This document shows positions 25,793 to 35,223 of a DNA stretch of 44,862 nucleotides, in pieces. The stretch covers positions 1-44,862 of the forward strand of contig CAZKRL010000023.1 in the NCBI GenBank assembly GCA_964555295.1. Reading direction: 5' to 3'. This stretch comes from CAZKRL01 sp964555295 (GTDB taxonomy: Bacteria > Bacteroidota > Bacteroidia > Flavobacteriales_D > Sanyastnellaceae). The notes under the pieces were generated by a model. That model worked only from the letters and a program-made list of their open reading frames with translations, made no database searches and was not told the origin of the DNA. The stretch's first letter is position 1; each line of letters begins with the position of its first letter. A program made the translations under genes and the position numbers.

Positions 25793-27724
25793 ATGATTAG
25801 CCGCGACACCATCGATAAAATTTACCAAGTAGCCATCATCGAAGATGTTGTTGGAGAATTTGTGCGCCTGAAAAAGGCAGGCAGCAGTTACAGAGGCCTA
25901 TCGCCATTTGCCAACGAAAAGACACCTTCATTTTATGTGGTTCCATCCAAAGGAATCTATAAAGATTTTTCTTCAGGAAAGGGGGGGAATGTTGTCGATT
26001 TTCTGATGCAGCATGAGAAGTTCTCCTACCCCGAGGCGCTGCGCTGGCTGGCTGCCAAATACAATATCGAGATTGAGGAAGATGAGCAGTCTGCTGAAGA
26101 GCAGAAGGAGAAGAGTGAACGTGAGCAACTTTCCATCGTAACCGAATTTGCAGCACGATATTTCCATGACCAACTTCTGAATACTGAAGATGGCAAATTG
26201 ATCGGCTATAGCTATTTTGAGGAACGCGGTTTTCGTCATGATACAATAGTGAAATTTCAACTGGGGTATTGCCCGGATGGCTGGGATAAAATGACCTCTG
26301 CGGCCATTGAACAACAATATAATATTGATTATTTGCTGAAGACCGGACTTACACGGCAGCGGGAAGATAAATACTACGATTTCTTCCGCGGGCGTGTGAT
26401 GTTTCCGATTCACAATGTAAGTGGGAAAGTAATTGCATTTGGTGGCAGGACGCTGAAAGCGGAAAAAGACATTGCGAAATATTTCAATTCGCCGGAGAGT
26501 GAATTATATAATAAGAGCAATGTTCTCTATGGTTTGTTTCTGGCCAAAAATGCGATTGTCAAATATGACATGTGCTATTTGGCGGAAGGATATACCGATG
26601 TAATATCAATGCATCAGGCCGGAATTGAGAATGTAGTTTCCAGCTCTGGCACAAGTCTTACTGAGGGTCAGGTAAGGATGATTCGTAGGTATACACCAAA
26701 TCTTACGATTATATACGACGGAGATGCAGCGGGTATAAAGGCAAGTCTCAGAGGAATTGATATGGTGCTTGCTGAGGGCATGAATGTGAGATTGGTTCTG
26801 CTGCCAGATGGTGACGACCCCGACAGTTTCGCCCGTAAACACACGGCTGATGAATTCAACCAATACGTAGCAGAACACAGCAGAAATTTTATTGAGTTCA
26901 AAACCGAGCTGCTCAAAGAAGAGGCAGGAAAAGATCCACTGAAACGAGCAGATATGATTCGGAGCATAGCCGAAAGTATTTCGAAGATACCTGACCAAAT
27001 CAAGCGTCTGGTTTTCGTTCAGGAAAGCGCCCGCATTCTGGGGATGAAGGAAGATATGCTGATGCAGGAAATCAACCGGATGATGTTGCAGCGAGGTGCG
27101 AAAGTGCCAGCCGCTACGCAGCCAGTGGAAGAAATACCTGAGCATACTGCGACTGAGGATACACCAGAACTGAATGAAATTTCATTATACTATCAGGAAA
27201 GAGATGTTATTCGGTTATTGTTGAATTACGTCAATCATGCTATCATCGTTCCCGCCAAAGAATTTGGAGAAGGGGGCAATGACGAGGAGATGAAATTGGG
27301 CAATTATATCCTGCATAATCTCGAGAATGATGAGCTCAGACCTGAAGATGCTGTGCTGAACAGAATTTATTTGGAGTACCTCACGCATCTCGATGATTCG
27401 AATTACCCAGAATCTAGTTACTTCACACAACACTCTGATCTTGAAATTTCCTCTGCCGCAAGCAATCTTCTCATTGAGCGACATATACTAAGCGATTGGG
27501 AGAAACGGGAGATTTACCCAACCAAGGAAGACGATCAATTGTATGTCGCTGCCTCGGTTAGTTTATTTGAATATCGAATGAAATTTCTGACACGGGAAAT
27601 AGTAAAAATTACGAACCAACTTTCGGAAAGTCCAGAAGATGAATCGCTGTTGCTCGCAAAGATTCAATTGGATCGTCAGCGATTTGCACTGTCAAATATT
27701 CGCCGGCGGGTTATTACACATTAA
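25793..27724 (+). CDS. dnaG: DNA primase with degenerate zinc-binding domain
   Basis: 643 residues. The enzyme makes RNA primers at the replication fork. The N-terminal CHC2-like domain (1-95) keeps the fold (GLSPFANEKTPSF; KDFSSGKGGNVVDF), but all four zinc ligands are replaced: S37, A40, D58 and S61, at the same spacing as Cys40/His43/Cys61/Cys64 of E. coli DnaG. The Toprim core is normal (AEGYTDVISMHQAG; YDGDAAGIKASLRG; DGDDPDSF). The C-terminal helicase-binding region is helical. From memory, several Flavobacteriia show the same loss, so it is probably lineage-wide. A terminator follows the stop by 4 nt. Confidence 0.95.
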   Translation: MISRDTIDKIYQVAIIEDVVGEFVRLKKAGSSYRGLSPFANEKTPSFYVVPSKGIYKDFSSGKGGNVVDFLMQHEKFSYPEALRWLAAKYNIEIEEDEQSAEEQKEKSEREQLSIVTEFAARYFHDQLLNTEDGKLIGYSYFEERGFRHDTIVKFQLGYCPDGWDKMTSAAIEQQYNIDYLLKTGLTRQREDKYYDFFRGRVMFPIHNVSGKVIAFGGRTLKAEKDIAKYFNSPESELYNKSNVLYGLFLAKNAIVKYDMCYLAEGYTDVISMHQAGIENVVSSSGTSLTEGQVRMIRRYTPNLTIIYDGDAAGIKASLRGIDMVLAEGMNVRLVLLPDGDDPDSFARKHTADEFNQYVAEHSRNFIEFKTELLKEEAGKDPLKRADMIRSIAESISKIPDQIKRLVFVQESARILGMKEDMLMQEINRMMLQRGAKVPAATQPVEEIPEHTATEDTPELNEISLYYQERDVIRLLLNYVNHAIIVPAKEFGEGGNDEEMKLGNYILHNLENDELRPEDAVLNRIYLEYLTHLDDSNYPESSYFTQHSDLEISSAASNLLIERHILSDWEKREIYPTKEDDQLYVAASVSLFEYRMKFLTREIVKITNQLSESPEDESLLLAKIQLDRQRFALSNIRRRVITH

Positions 27725-27728
27725 AAAA

Positions 27729-27753
27729 AGAATCCGCAGGTACTGCGGATTCT
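27729..27753. terminator. Bidirectional rho-independent terminator
   Basis: A perfect 11-bp stem (AGAATCCGCAG / CTGCGGATTCT) around a GTA loop. Read on the minus strand it is followed by TTTTTTT, a strong terminator for the large secreted protein gene; on the plus strand it is followed by GTTTAT and serves dnaG more weakly. Confidence 0.9.
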
Positions 27754-27796
27754 GTTTATAAACCATCTGCCTAATTCAGAGGGTTTCGTTTATTTA

Positions 27797-30700
27797 TCAG
27801 TGAACGACTTGAAGCAGCGATATATATCGTGCTTCGCGCGTGGAATATTCCACAACATACATTCCCTCAGGTAAATCATCAACTCCATGAATGGTCGTAA
27901 TGGTATTATTAACTGATCTCACGGCCGATAAGCAATTCCTTCCCGCCATGTCATATACATAAATTTCCATTTGTCCGGAGGCATAGGGGGTTTCCACAAA
28001 GAATTGGTCATCTGCCGGGTTAGGAAAAATCATACTATCGTCAATATTCATGTTTCTATATTCCGGATCATTACCGCATGACACAAATGAATATTCATCA
28101 TGACTACTAATAAAGCAACCGAAGAAGTAATTGCTTGCGTATTGACTGGGTTGTGCAATTGCTGAGTCAGTGAGCACCGGTTCCTGTATGACGTTCCATG
28201 AAGTAGAATCTAGTATATAAAAATTAGAAATTTCTGAAGCTCTCGCTTGCCATATGGAGAGAATATCGGTTTCAACTGAATCTAAAAGGCAATTGTCCAT
28301 GTTGTCAAGTACCTCTATAGCAGCCTGCGCTCGTCCTATGCTCAGAAAAAACTGTGCCTTATCCAACTCACGATAGAATTGATCTCTGTAGGTTTCGCTG
28401 TTGAGCATTGTGTCTGTCATTGTATTCATAATATAGATGTAATCATGAGTCAAGTATGGGTCTGCCGTCGAAGGGTCTTCATATTGAGTTAAAGCAAACT
28501 CAATATTCCGTTTCATCATCAATCGAATTCTATTGTGAAAATCTCTTCGAATTGAATCACTATAACTGCTGTCAATTCCCATGAAGAGAGTGTAAAGGCA
28601 TTCATTTGACTCCTCTGTAAGACCGATAGTATCATTCAATAAACTATCTGTGCAATGCGCCCAAAGCTCATCTGCGGTGTAGTCAGTGCCCGCATAATAT
28701 ATCGGTGTGTTAACATCATTCTTTAAATGAAATCCACGGTTATCCGATGCTATAGATTTCACCACTTTGCGTTGACGGCATTTTGTTTCGCAAATGGGCG
28801 ATGCGTCAAAGAAAATTACCTCGCATCCTCCCGCCTCATAACCGCCACAAGGCGCTCCGGCAGAAATTTCCACCGCGAAATCATTTGGATCTGGTGGACT
28901 ACAAGGAATTTTCTCACCATCCAATAATACGCCTGGAGTAGAGTGCCATTTATTATAATGCGCATCGATTGTAAGACTACAATCGCCACCACAAATGTGA
29001 TTGATGGTTCCCATCATGCAATGTCCCGAGTAGCCTGAAAAATCATTAAACCCCTTTTGTATTAGCAACTCATTGACATCCTCGAATTTCAAACAAGTAT
29101 AACAATCATCAAACGTATTATAGCCTGCACCGAGTTGGGTAGTCATATTCACCGAACCGTAATTGGCTTCTACACCATGCACCGATTGAAATTGGTTGCA
29201 TCGCAGTGAGAGCAAACCGCCGGATTTCTTTATGGCATAGGTTTCGCAATCAATGAAACTACTACCATCAATTATGAGCTCTGTAAGACTCATATCCCGG
29301 ATGAAATTTTCCTCGCATGAATGGAAGCTAGAGTTCATCACCAAAGAGGTATAGGTCAGCTCATCACTTCGAATATAAGAGTCGAAAAAATCGCTTTCAC
29401 TGATGGAATAACTACCTTCATAGCTACGAATTTCACTTCTTTCCAATTCGCAAGACTTCGCAATCAATCGTGTTGCGCTCGGGCGAATTATAATGTCATC
29501 GATGTTACATTCTGTAAATCGGATAGTATTATCACTGAATACCAATGAGGGTTTATCGGCGCAATCGATAGATGAATGAATTCTCACCGACTCTGCATTC
29601 CAACGCGCCGACGTCTGCAGCGTACTACCCTCCTCCATCATGATACTGCAGTTGAGCAAGTTGAAATTACCGTAAGAAGGTGACACAACAACCAGGTGTT
29701 TTCCTTCCTCAATCAAGAGAACTTCTTGCTCTGTGGATGATCCTGTAATTTTGAAAGTAGAACCCATTTCCAATTCAATTGATGCATTTTGACTGCTTCT
29801 GACTATTATATTAGAATTGCTTCCCACCACATTTAAATCACAAGTTTGATTCGAAGCGATGTGCATGGATCCATCATCCAATATGAGCTTGGCAGAATTG
29901 CCTTGTAGGGTAATGCTGCCTCCATTATATTCAATACTTCCTCCCTCCAATATTTCAATGGTCGCATTATATAACAGCAGTGATGAACCTGGCTCAAGCA
30001 CCAACTTACCTCCATTATGGATTTTCAGATTGCTTCCGCTGTATACCGTCAGTGACCCTCCGCTAGAAATTCTCACGACACCATTCTTCCTAATGTTTAG
30101 CGTGGCTGAATGCGGGTATGTAGGGTCGCCGATCTCCAATTTACCGCCATTCAAGATTTGTGTGCTCGCTGCAGAACATCCTGAAGCAGTGGAAATTTCG
30201 AAATGTGAATTATCCGCTGGATAGGACTCACCTGCATTACCGTATCGCAAGGGCAGATGTTGATTGATACAAATACGACCATTTCCGGAAACGTTGACCG
30301 CGGCAAGCTCATGATATCCTGCCTTTCCATAATTAAAGGTCTGTCCAATGAGGTTGTCAGGGATCAAAGGATCACCAATGGCATTCTCTCCACCCGTTAT
30401 TTCATCCAACAAAAAGCGCATATTCTCCCATGATAAATGTGTATGTGGCTGATTGTAAGAGAGCGGACCGATGAATGCATCGAACGGACATAACTCCGGA
30501 TTTTGCTCGAGCAAATTATTCAGATCATCATATAAGCCTACCCCAGTTACACCCAAAGCGCTGGCGGTGGGTATAAAGCAATGGAATAGGTTTCCATTAT
30601 CATCAGCAATATTTGGGCACCCACCATCATTGAGAGATCCATCCGCATTAATGCCGGCAATGATTTCAACCAAAGAATTAGAATATCCACCTGGGGCGTA

Positions 30701-32533
30701 ATCGAAATTGGGGAGTGATGCTGGTGATGAATATGTAGTAATTTGTTGATCCGGAAAACAGAGCACGCCAGCAGCGCCTCCCAAAAGCCCACCCAATAGT
30801 CCGCCGAAAAGGCCGCCAACCGCGGCGCCAGTAAAACCATTTTCAATACTTAATTCTGATAGGATTACTTGTGCAGTTACGTTGGAGTTTGCAGAAGATT
30901 GGTTGCCGTTGGCATCATTGTACCAAGGATCACCACATGATGGTGTCATGAAAAATCGTGCTTCAGGACCAGGTGCGCATGCAAGTGCATCACAATTGTA
31001 TGAAAGCAAATGATCGTAATGCGAGTTGGTATTTCCGTCCTGATCTTTTTGATAGGAACCTGTGAGACTGCCGTTGGTGACCGCAACTTTTCTACAATCA
31101 GAAGGATAGCCCAAATTGGAATACCAGTCTTGGAAATCATCTGTTCCGCCCGGGGTATATCCTGCACTTTGGAAATGTTGCAATAACAACATTTGTTTTG
31201 CAGCGGGACTGAGCAGCTTGTTATTGATGGCGTAAGAAGCCAAAGGTTCATCGGATAAGACGTCCAAAACTTGCTGCAATGCTATAGGAACATAAGCGCC
31301 TGAGTTAGGAGAATCAAATGATATCCAAAGACGGCAACAATGCTCCTGACCTAATTCCTCCATGCGTTTCAATGCATATCGGCATACTTGTCCGCCCATA
31401 CTTGCTCCTGCTATGATGTTGGGGTGATCACCCGTTTTGAAAGAGTTAATGAGGTGTATCAACTCGATGAGCAATGAAGCATTATCATTCATGGAACGCG
31501 CACCATCAGTGAAATCAACAAGAATTACATCATATCCTCTTACGCGCAAACTGTCGAGAAATTTGGGCATCAGTGAAATCATGCTGTAGGGATAGTCGAG
31601 CGCCTCATATCCGCTGGTAAATTGACACCATCCGAAATCACCATTTTGCATTGCACTTTGGAGCGGTGTAAAATCTATGCCTTCAACAAAAATGAAGGGC
31701 TTATCAAAATCTCCAGCCGGCAGATAGTATGCATTGCCACTCACCTGGATGCCATCGGGCGCACAACTGATACCAAACGGATATGAACCGGTATTACTGG
31801 ATGACCACGGCGGTGTAACAGGCATGGGATAGGAAGAGCTGCAACCACCGCTCTTCAGGATACTCCCCGTGATTTTTGAGCCCTGCTCGTCGTCGGTAAT
31901 ACGGAAAAGCAAGGTGTGATGAGAGTTGTCTGAATATTGAATTTCATTCACAGCGTTAGGGATCAATGGTCTCCAACCTTGACCATCACCGGCATCCCAT
32001 TCTATGGTCATCGGACCGCTATCCGCATCGGTGAACAGCAAATCGGCATCCAATATGAATTTTACTGTCTGCTCTGGCCAATAATCTTGTGATAAATGCG
32101 CCACCATAAAGGTTCCGGTTTCGTATATGTCTGCTCCCGGTGTCATGTGAAAGACGCTATCAGCAAAAGTCAGATCGCCATTGACCCATGCATCAGGTCG
32201 AATAAAGTTGTAGTGAAAGTGGGCCAACGTTATTGAAACAATTCCTTGCGATGAATGCCGCAATTCCGTCTGTCGTATCTGATCCCATGGTGGTACGATG
32301 GAGGTTGAGGTAAAGGCCGTCTGATGCATCAAGTGCAACCAGTGCGCTGATTCCTGATGGTTGAGGATTTTCAGCGTGTCGGGGTTAGGCGGCATGGTAG
32401 CGCGTGGCGCAAGATTCAATAGATGCCCAGTTTCGCAAGTGCTGAAATCCAGTTGACCAAAGGGTCCGGAAGTTTGGGCAAAAGCCCTCACAGTGGTGCA
32501 TAGCAAGAGCACCACGAGTAGTTTTTTACTCAT
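27797..32533 (-). CDS. Giant secreted lipase-like / beta-helix-like protein with T9SS sorting domain
   Basis: 1578 residues with a signal peptide (1-19, ending RAFAQ). Residues about 270-440 look like an alpha/beta hydrolase: FIFVEGIDF, VILVDFTDGA, the nucleophile elbow GASMGG near 378 and SFDSPNSGA. At about 575-595 is a glycine zipper (GGLFGGLLGGLLGGAAG). Residues about 790-1180 are short glycine-rich repeats such as GGKLVLEPGSSLLL and GGSITLQG, typical of a right-handed beta-helix or autotransporter-like stalk. A helical stretch (about 1290-1480) precedes the T9SS domain (FPNPADDQFFV, YDMAGRNCL, LPEGMYVVEY). Substrate unknown; lipase or esterase activity is inference. It follows a lipoprotein gene by 21 nt. 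Confidence 0.85.
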   Translation of the reverse strand: MSKKLLVVLLLCTTVRAFAQTSGPFGQLDFSTCETGHLLNLAPRATMPPNPDTLKILNHQESAHWLHLMHQTAFTSTSIVPPWDQIRQTELRHSSQGIVSITLAHFHYNFIRPDAWVNGDLTFADSVFHMTPGADIYETGTFMVAHLSQDYWPEQTVKFILDADLLFTDADSGPMTIEWDAGDGQGWRPLIPNAVNEIQYSDNSHHTLLFRITDDEQGSKITGSILKSGGCSSSYPMPVTPPWSSSNTGSYPFGISCAPDGIQVSGNAYYLPAGDFDKPFIFVEGIDFTPLQSAMQNGDFGWCQFTSGYEALDYPYSMISLMPKFLDSLRVRGYDVILVDFTDGARSMNDNASLLIELIHLINSFKTGDHPNIIAGASMGGQVCRYALKRMEELGQEHCCRLWISFDSPNSGAYVPIALQQVLDVLSDEPLASYAINNKLLSPAAKQMLLLQHFQSAGYTPGGTDDFQDWYSNLGYPSDCRKVAVTNGSLTGSYQKDQDGNTNSHYDHLLSYNCDALACAPGPEARFFMTPSCGDPWYNDANGNQSSANSNVTAQVILSELSIENGFTGAAVGGLFGGLLGGLLGGAAGVLCFPDQQITTYSSPASLPNFDYAPGGYSNSLVEIIAGINADGSLNDGGCPNIADDNGNLFHCFIPTASALGVTGVGLYDDLNNLLEQNPELCPFDAFIGPLSYNQPHTHLSWENMRFLLDEITGGENAIGDPLIPDNLIGQTFNYGKAGYHELAAVNVSGNGRICINQHLPLRYGNAGESYPADNSHFEISTASGCSAASTQILNGGKLEIGDPTYPHSATLNIRKNGVVRISSGGSLTVYSGSNLKIHNGGKLVLEPGSSLLLYNATIEILEGGSIEYNGGSITLQGNSAKLILDDGSMHIASNQTCDLNVVGSNSNIIVRSSQNASIELEMGSTFKITGSSTEQEVLLIEEGKHLVVVSPSYGNFNLLNCSIMMEEGSTLQTSARWNAESVRIHSSIDCADKPSLVFSDNTIRFTECNIDDIIIRPSATRLIAKSCELERSEIRSYEGSYSISESDFFDSYIRSDELTYTSLVMNSSFHSCEENFIRDMSLTELIIDGSSFIDCETYAIKKSGGLLSLRCNQFQSVHGVEANYGSVNMTTQLGAGYNTFDDCYTCLKFEDVNELLIQKGFNDFSGYSGHCMMGTINHICGGDCSLTIDAHYNKWHSTPGVLLDGEKIPCSPPDPNDFAVEISAGAPCGGYEAGGCEVIFFDASPICETKCRQRKVVKSIASDNRGFHLKNDVNTPIYYAGTDYTADELWAHCTDSLLNDTIGLTEESNECLYTLFMGIDSSYSDSIRRDFHNRIRLMMKRNIEFALTQYEDPSTADPYLTHDYIYIMNTMTDTMLNSETYRDQFYRELDKAQFFLSIGRAQAAIEVLDNMDNCLLDSVETDILSIWQARASEISNFYILDSTSWNVIQEPVLTDSAIAQPSQYASNYFFGCFISSHDEYSFVSCGNDPEYRNMNIDDSMIFPNPADDQFFVETPYASGQMEIYVYDMAGRNCLSAVRSVNNTITTIHGVDDLPEGMYVVEYSTREARYISLLQVVH

Positions 32534-32554
32534 GTCAAAAAGGGTTTTTAAGGA

Positions 32555-33163
32555 TTAGTAGGTAAGGAAAACGTCAGTCGTATCCAGCCCTGCAGGTGCC
32601 GGAATACTTAAGCTGAACCAATCAGATACTCCGCCTCCATGGTAGGTGAAGCGATAACTGATATTGTATGGCACGTTGCCCGTGCATTTAATGAGCGCTT
32701 GATCCTGAAGAGTAATGACCCCGCTGCCACCAAATGTTTGTAGACTCGATACACTGGAATCCAGTGGCGCAGAGTCTGAAATATTGAATCGCAACCAGGC
32801 ATTCGGAATGAGGGTGACAAAGACCATTCCCCCTTCTTGCTTATAGTTCGCCAAGCTGAATTGCGCTGATGGAAAGTCGTAATAATTGGGATCTCCCGAG
32901 GCTACTACATGGGTGGCTGTTGTATTGCCGGGAATGGAAAATTTTCCCTGAGCATCCGTGACCATCGTTTGAACAATAGAATTATTTCCCTGCCCATCCA
33001 TTGAGATCAGGGATACATTGACATATTGCGCAGGAAGAGAAGAGTTCGACTGCTTCACAATGCCGCCATCATATTCAACCTCGCTACCAAAGAGACCGTC
33101 CTTCTTGCAAGACCAGGTTAGCGTGATGATTGCCATCGAAATAATGATTCGGTTTGTTTTCAT
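32555..33163 (-). CDS. Lipoprotein with carboxypeptidase-regulatory-like beta domain
   Basis: 202 residues. The signal peptide ends in a lipobox-like LTWSC (Cys19) followed by KKDG. Residues about 35-110 look like a CarboxypepD_reg-like beta-sandwich (QYVNVSLISMDGQG, VTDAQGKFSIPG), the kind of fold found in surface-lipoprotein or TonB-linked proteins. The rest is unrecognised beta sequence. It leads a two-gene unit with the giant lipase-like protein and could be its partner or anchor. GAGTTTTG at 33184-33191 on the minus strand may be the promoter box. Confidence 0.7.
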   Translation of the reverse strand: MKTNRIIISMAIITLTWSCKKDGLFGSEVEYDGGIVKQSNSSLPAQYVNVSLISMDGQGNNSIVQTMVTDAQGKFSIPGNTTATHVVASGDPNYYDFPSAQFSLANYKQEGGMVFVTLIPNAWLRFNISDSAPLDSSVSSLQTFGGSGVITLQDQALIKCTGNVPYNISYRFTYHGGGVSDWFSLSIPAPAGLDTTDVFLTY

Positions 33164-33332
33164 GGTTGTTGTTTTTGGTTGAACAAAACTCCGCCGACCT
33201 TTCCACCACAGTTCGTCATTCTGGAATACAGCGCTCTGTCATTAACCTAAAACTGAGTGTTTGCAGTCATTTCAGCGATGCATAAACCGGAATAAACTTT
33301 CTGTCTGCAATGTGAAAATACCTTCTCACAAG

Positions 33333-33340
33333 TATATTTG
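33333..33340 (+). promoter_or_regulatory. -7 promoter box of the suf operon
   Basis: TATATTTG matches TAnnTTTG exactly and lies 84 nt before the iscA ATG, so the mRNA leader would be about 75-80 nt. The -33 position shows only a weak TGTG at 18 nt upstream. Confidence 0.5.
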
Positions 33341-33354
33341 CTCCCCTTAAAAAT

Positions 33355-33375
33355 TATTTAGAGGAGTTCTAAATA
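33355..33375. promoter_or_regulatory. Candidate operator palindrome in the suf leader
   Basis: A perfect 8-bp inverted repeat, TATTTAGA and TCTAAATA, separated by GGAGT. It starts 14 nt downstream of the TATATTTG box, i.e. around or just after the predicted transcription start, the usual place for a repressor site. The arms fit no operator that I can name (Fur, IscR or PerR). Confidence 0.5.
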
Positions 33376-33424
33376 GTTTGAAATGAAATGAACGTGCAAT
33401 GATTACAATGGTTATTAATACACT

Positions 33425-33751
33425 ATGATCAAGGTTTCCGACAGCGCTAAAAATCAGGTCGAGCACTTGCTTACGGCAGAAAATCATCCAGACGGCTCAT
33501 TCGTTCGAGTGGGGGTGGAAGGTGGTGGATGTAGCGGCCTTATGTATCAACTGAAATTTGACAACACGCTCAAAGAGGGTGATCAAATCTTCGAAGACAA
33601 CGGAGTGAAAGTAGTGGTAGATAGAAAAAGTTTTCTCTACCTAGTAGGTACTGAGCTCGAATATACCGGAGGCCTTAATGGCAAAGGATTTGTTTTTAAA
33701 AACCCGAATGCCAGTCGCACCTGTGGCTGTGGTGAATCATTTTCTATCTGA
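33425..33751 (+). CDS. A-type iron-sulfur carrier (IscA/SufA/HesB)
   Basis: A 108-residue A-type carrier that takes Fe-S clusters from the SufBCD scaffold to target proteins. The three cluster cysteines are present: Cys36 in GGGCSGLMY, and Cys100 and Cys102 in the TCGCGESF tail. It opens the operon iscA-sufB-sufC-sufD-sufS-sufE and ends 2 nt before sufB. Confidence 0.95.
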   Translation: MIKVSDSAKNQVEHLLTAENHPDGSFVRVGVEGGGCSGLMYQLKFDNTLKEGDQIFEDNGVKVVVDRKSFLYLVGTELEYTGGLNGKGFVFKNPNASRTCGCGESFSI

Positions 33752-33753
33752 CC

Positions 33754-35202
33754 ATGGCATACGAAGGAGACGAACTACTTGACCAGGTCACATCGAAAGA
33801 TTATGCGTATGGGTTCACCACGCAGATCGAAACAGACATGGCGCCGCCCGGGCTCAACGAAGACATTATTCGCTTGATCTCCAAGAAGAAAGATGAACCT
33901 GAATGGCTGCTGCAATGGCGTCTCGAAGCATTTCAGATATGGAAGCAAATGTCAGAACCTGAATGGGCACACGTGCATTACGAAAAACCCAATTTTCAAG
34001 CCATTTCATATTACGCCGCACCTAAGAAAAAGCCCACTCTGAATTCGTTGGACGAGTTGGATCCGGAGTTGCGAAAGACCATGGATAAACTCGGCATTTC
34101 TATAGAAGAGCAAAAACGTCTCAACGGTGTAGCCGTTGACTTTGTAATGGATTCCGTTTCAGTTGCTACTTCCTTCAAAGAAAAACTTGCCGAGCTCGGA
34201 ATCATCTTCTGCTCAATCAGCGAGGCAATCAGAGAGCATGGCGAACTCGTGAAGAAATACATCGGCACTGTGGTGCCCAGAAGCGATAATTTCTACGCTG
34301 CACTCAACTCCGCAGTTTTCACCGATGGATCGTTTTGTTATATCCCAAAAGGAGTGAGGTGCCCAATGGAACTCTCTACCTATTTCCGCATCAATCAGGG
34401 CGGAACAGGTCAGTTCGAGAGAACCTTGCTCATTGCAGATGAAGCCAGCTATGTAAGTTACCTGGAGGGATGCACAGCACCTCAGCGCGACGAAAACCAA
34501 CTGCACGCTGCGGTGGTAGAATTGATTGCGATGTCGGATGCAGAAATCAAATATTCAACGGTGCAGAATTGGTACCCCGGCGATAAAGAAGGCAAAGGCG
34601 GCGTTTTCAATTTTGTGACGAAGCGTGGACTTTGTGAAGGAAGCCGTAGCAAAATCAGCTGGACACAAGTAGAGACCGGTAGTGCAGTCACATGGAAATA
34701 TCCCTCGTGTATTCTCAAAGGTGATTACAGCATCGGCGAATTTTATTCTGTTGCCGTGACCAACCATTATCAACAGGCCGATACAGGAACGAAAATGGTG
34801 CATCTTGGAAGGAATACAAAAAGCACAATTGTATCTAAAGGTATCAGTGCAGGCAGAAGTCAGAATAGTTATCGCGGACTTGTACAGATGGCGCCCGGAG
34901 CGCAGAATGCGCGAAATTTCTCGCGTTGTGATTCATTGTTGATGGGCAGCGAATGCGGTGCTCATACTTTCCCATACATAGAAGTGAAAAATAATTCAGC
35001 GCGTGTTGAGCATGAGGCCACGACTTCGAAGATCGGTGAAGATCAGATTTTCTATTGTCGACAGCGCGGATTGGATGAAGAAAAAGCAGTGTCACTTATT
35101 GTGAATGGATACGCAAAAGAAGTGTTGAATCAGTTGCCCATGGAATTCGCTGTTGAGGCGCAGAAGCTCCTAGAGATTTCCCTGGAAGGTAGCGTTGGAT
35201 AA
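33754..35202 (+). CDS. sufB: Fe-S cluster assembly scaffold SufB
   Basis: 482 residues, usual length. SufB is the scaffold subunit of SufBC2D and receives sulfur from SufE. It carries EGCTAPQRDENQLHAAVVEL (sulfur-accepting cysteine region) and the C-terminal DSLLMGSECGAHTFPYIEVK with the conserved cysteine, followed by ARVEHEATTSKIGEDQIFYC. It lies 2 nt after the A-type carrier. Confidence 0.97.
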   Translation: MAYEGDELLDQVTSKDYAYGFTTQIETDMAPPGLNEDIIRLISKKKDEPEWLLQWRLEAFQIWKQMSEPEWAHVHYEKPNFQAISYYAAPKKKPTLNSLDELDPELRKTMDKLGISIEEQKRLNGVAVDFVMDSVSVATSFKEKLAELGIIFCSISEAIREHGELVKKYIGTVVPRSDNFYAALNSAVFTDGSFCYIPKGVRCPMELSTYFRINQGGTGQFERTLLIADEASYVSYLEGCTAPQRDENQLHAAVVELIAMSDAEIKYSTVQNWYPGDKEGKGGVFNFVTKRGLCEGSRSKISWTQVETGSAVTWKYPSCILKGDYSIGEFYSVAVTNHYQQADTGTKMVHLGRNTKSTIVSKGISAGRSQNSYRGLVQMAPGAQNARNFSRCDSLLMGSECGAHTFPYIEVKNNSARVEHEATTSKIGEDQIFYCRQRGLDEEKAVSLIVNGYAKEVLNQLPMEFAVEAQKLLEISLEGSVG

Positions 35203-35223
35203 GCAATTAAACGAGAAAACATC

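Noticed and set aside
25836..26413. Two long minus-strand frames opposite dnaG
   Set aside because: dnaG has full-length domain evidence; the antisense frames have no recognisable domain.
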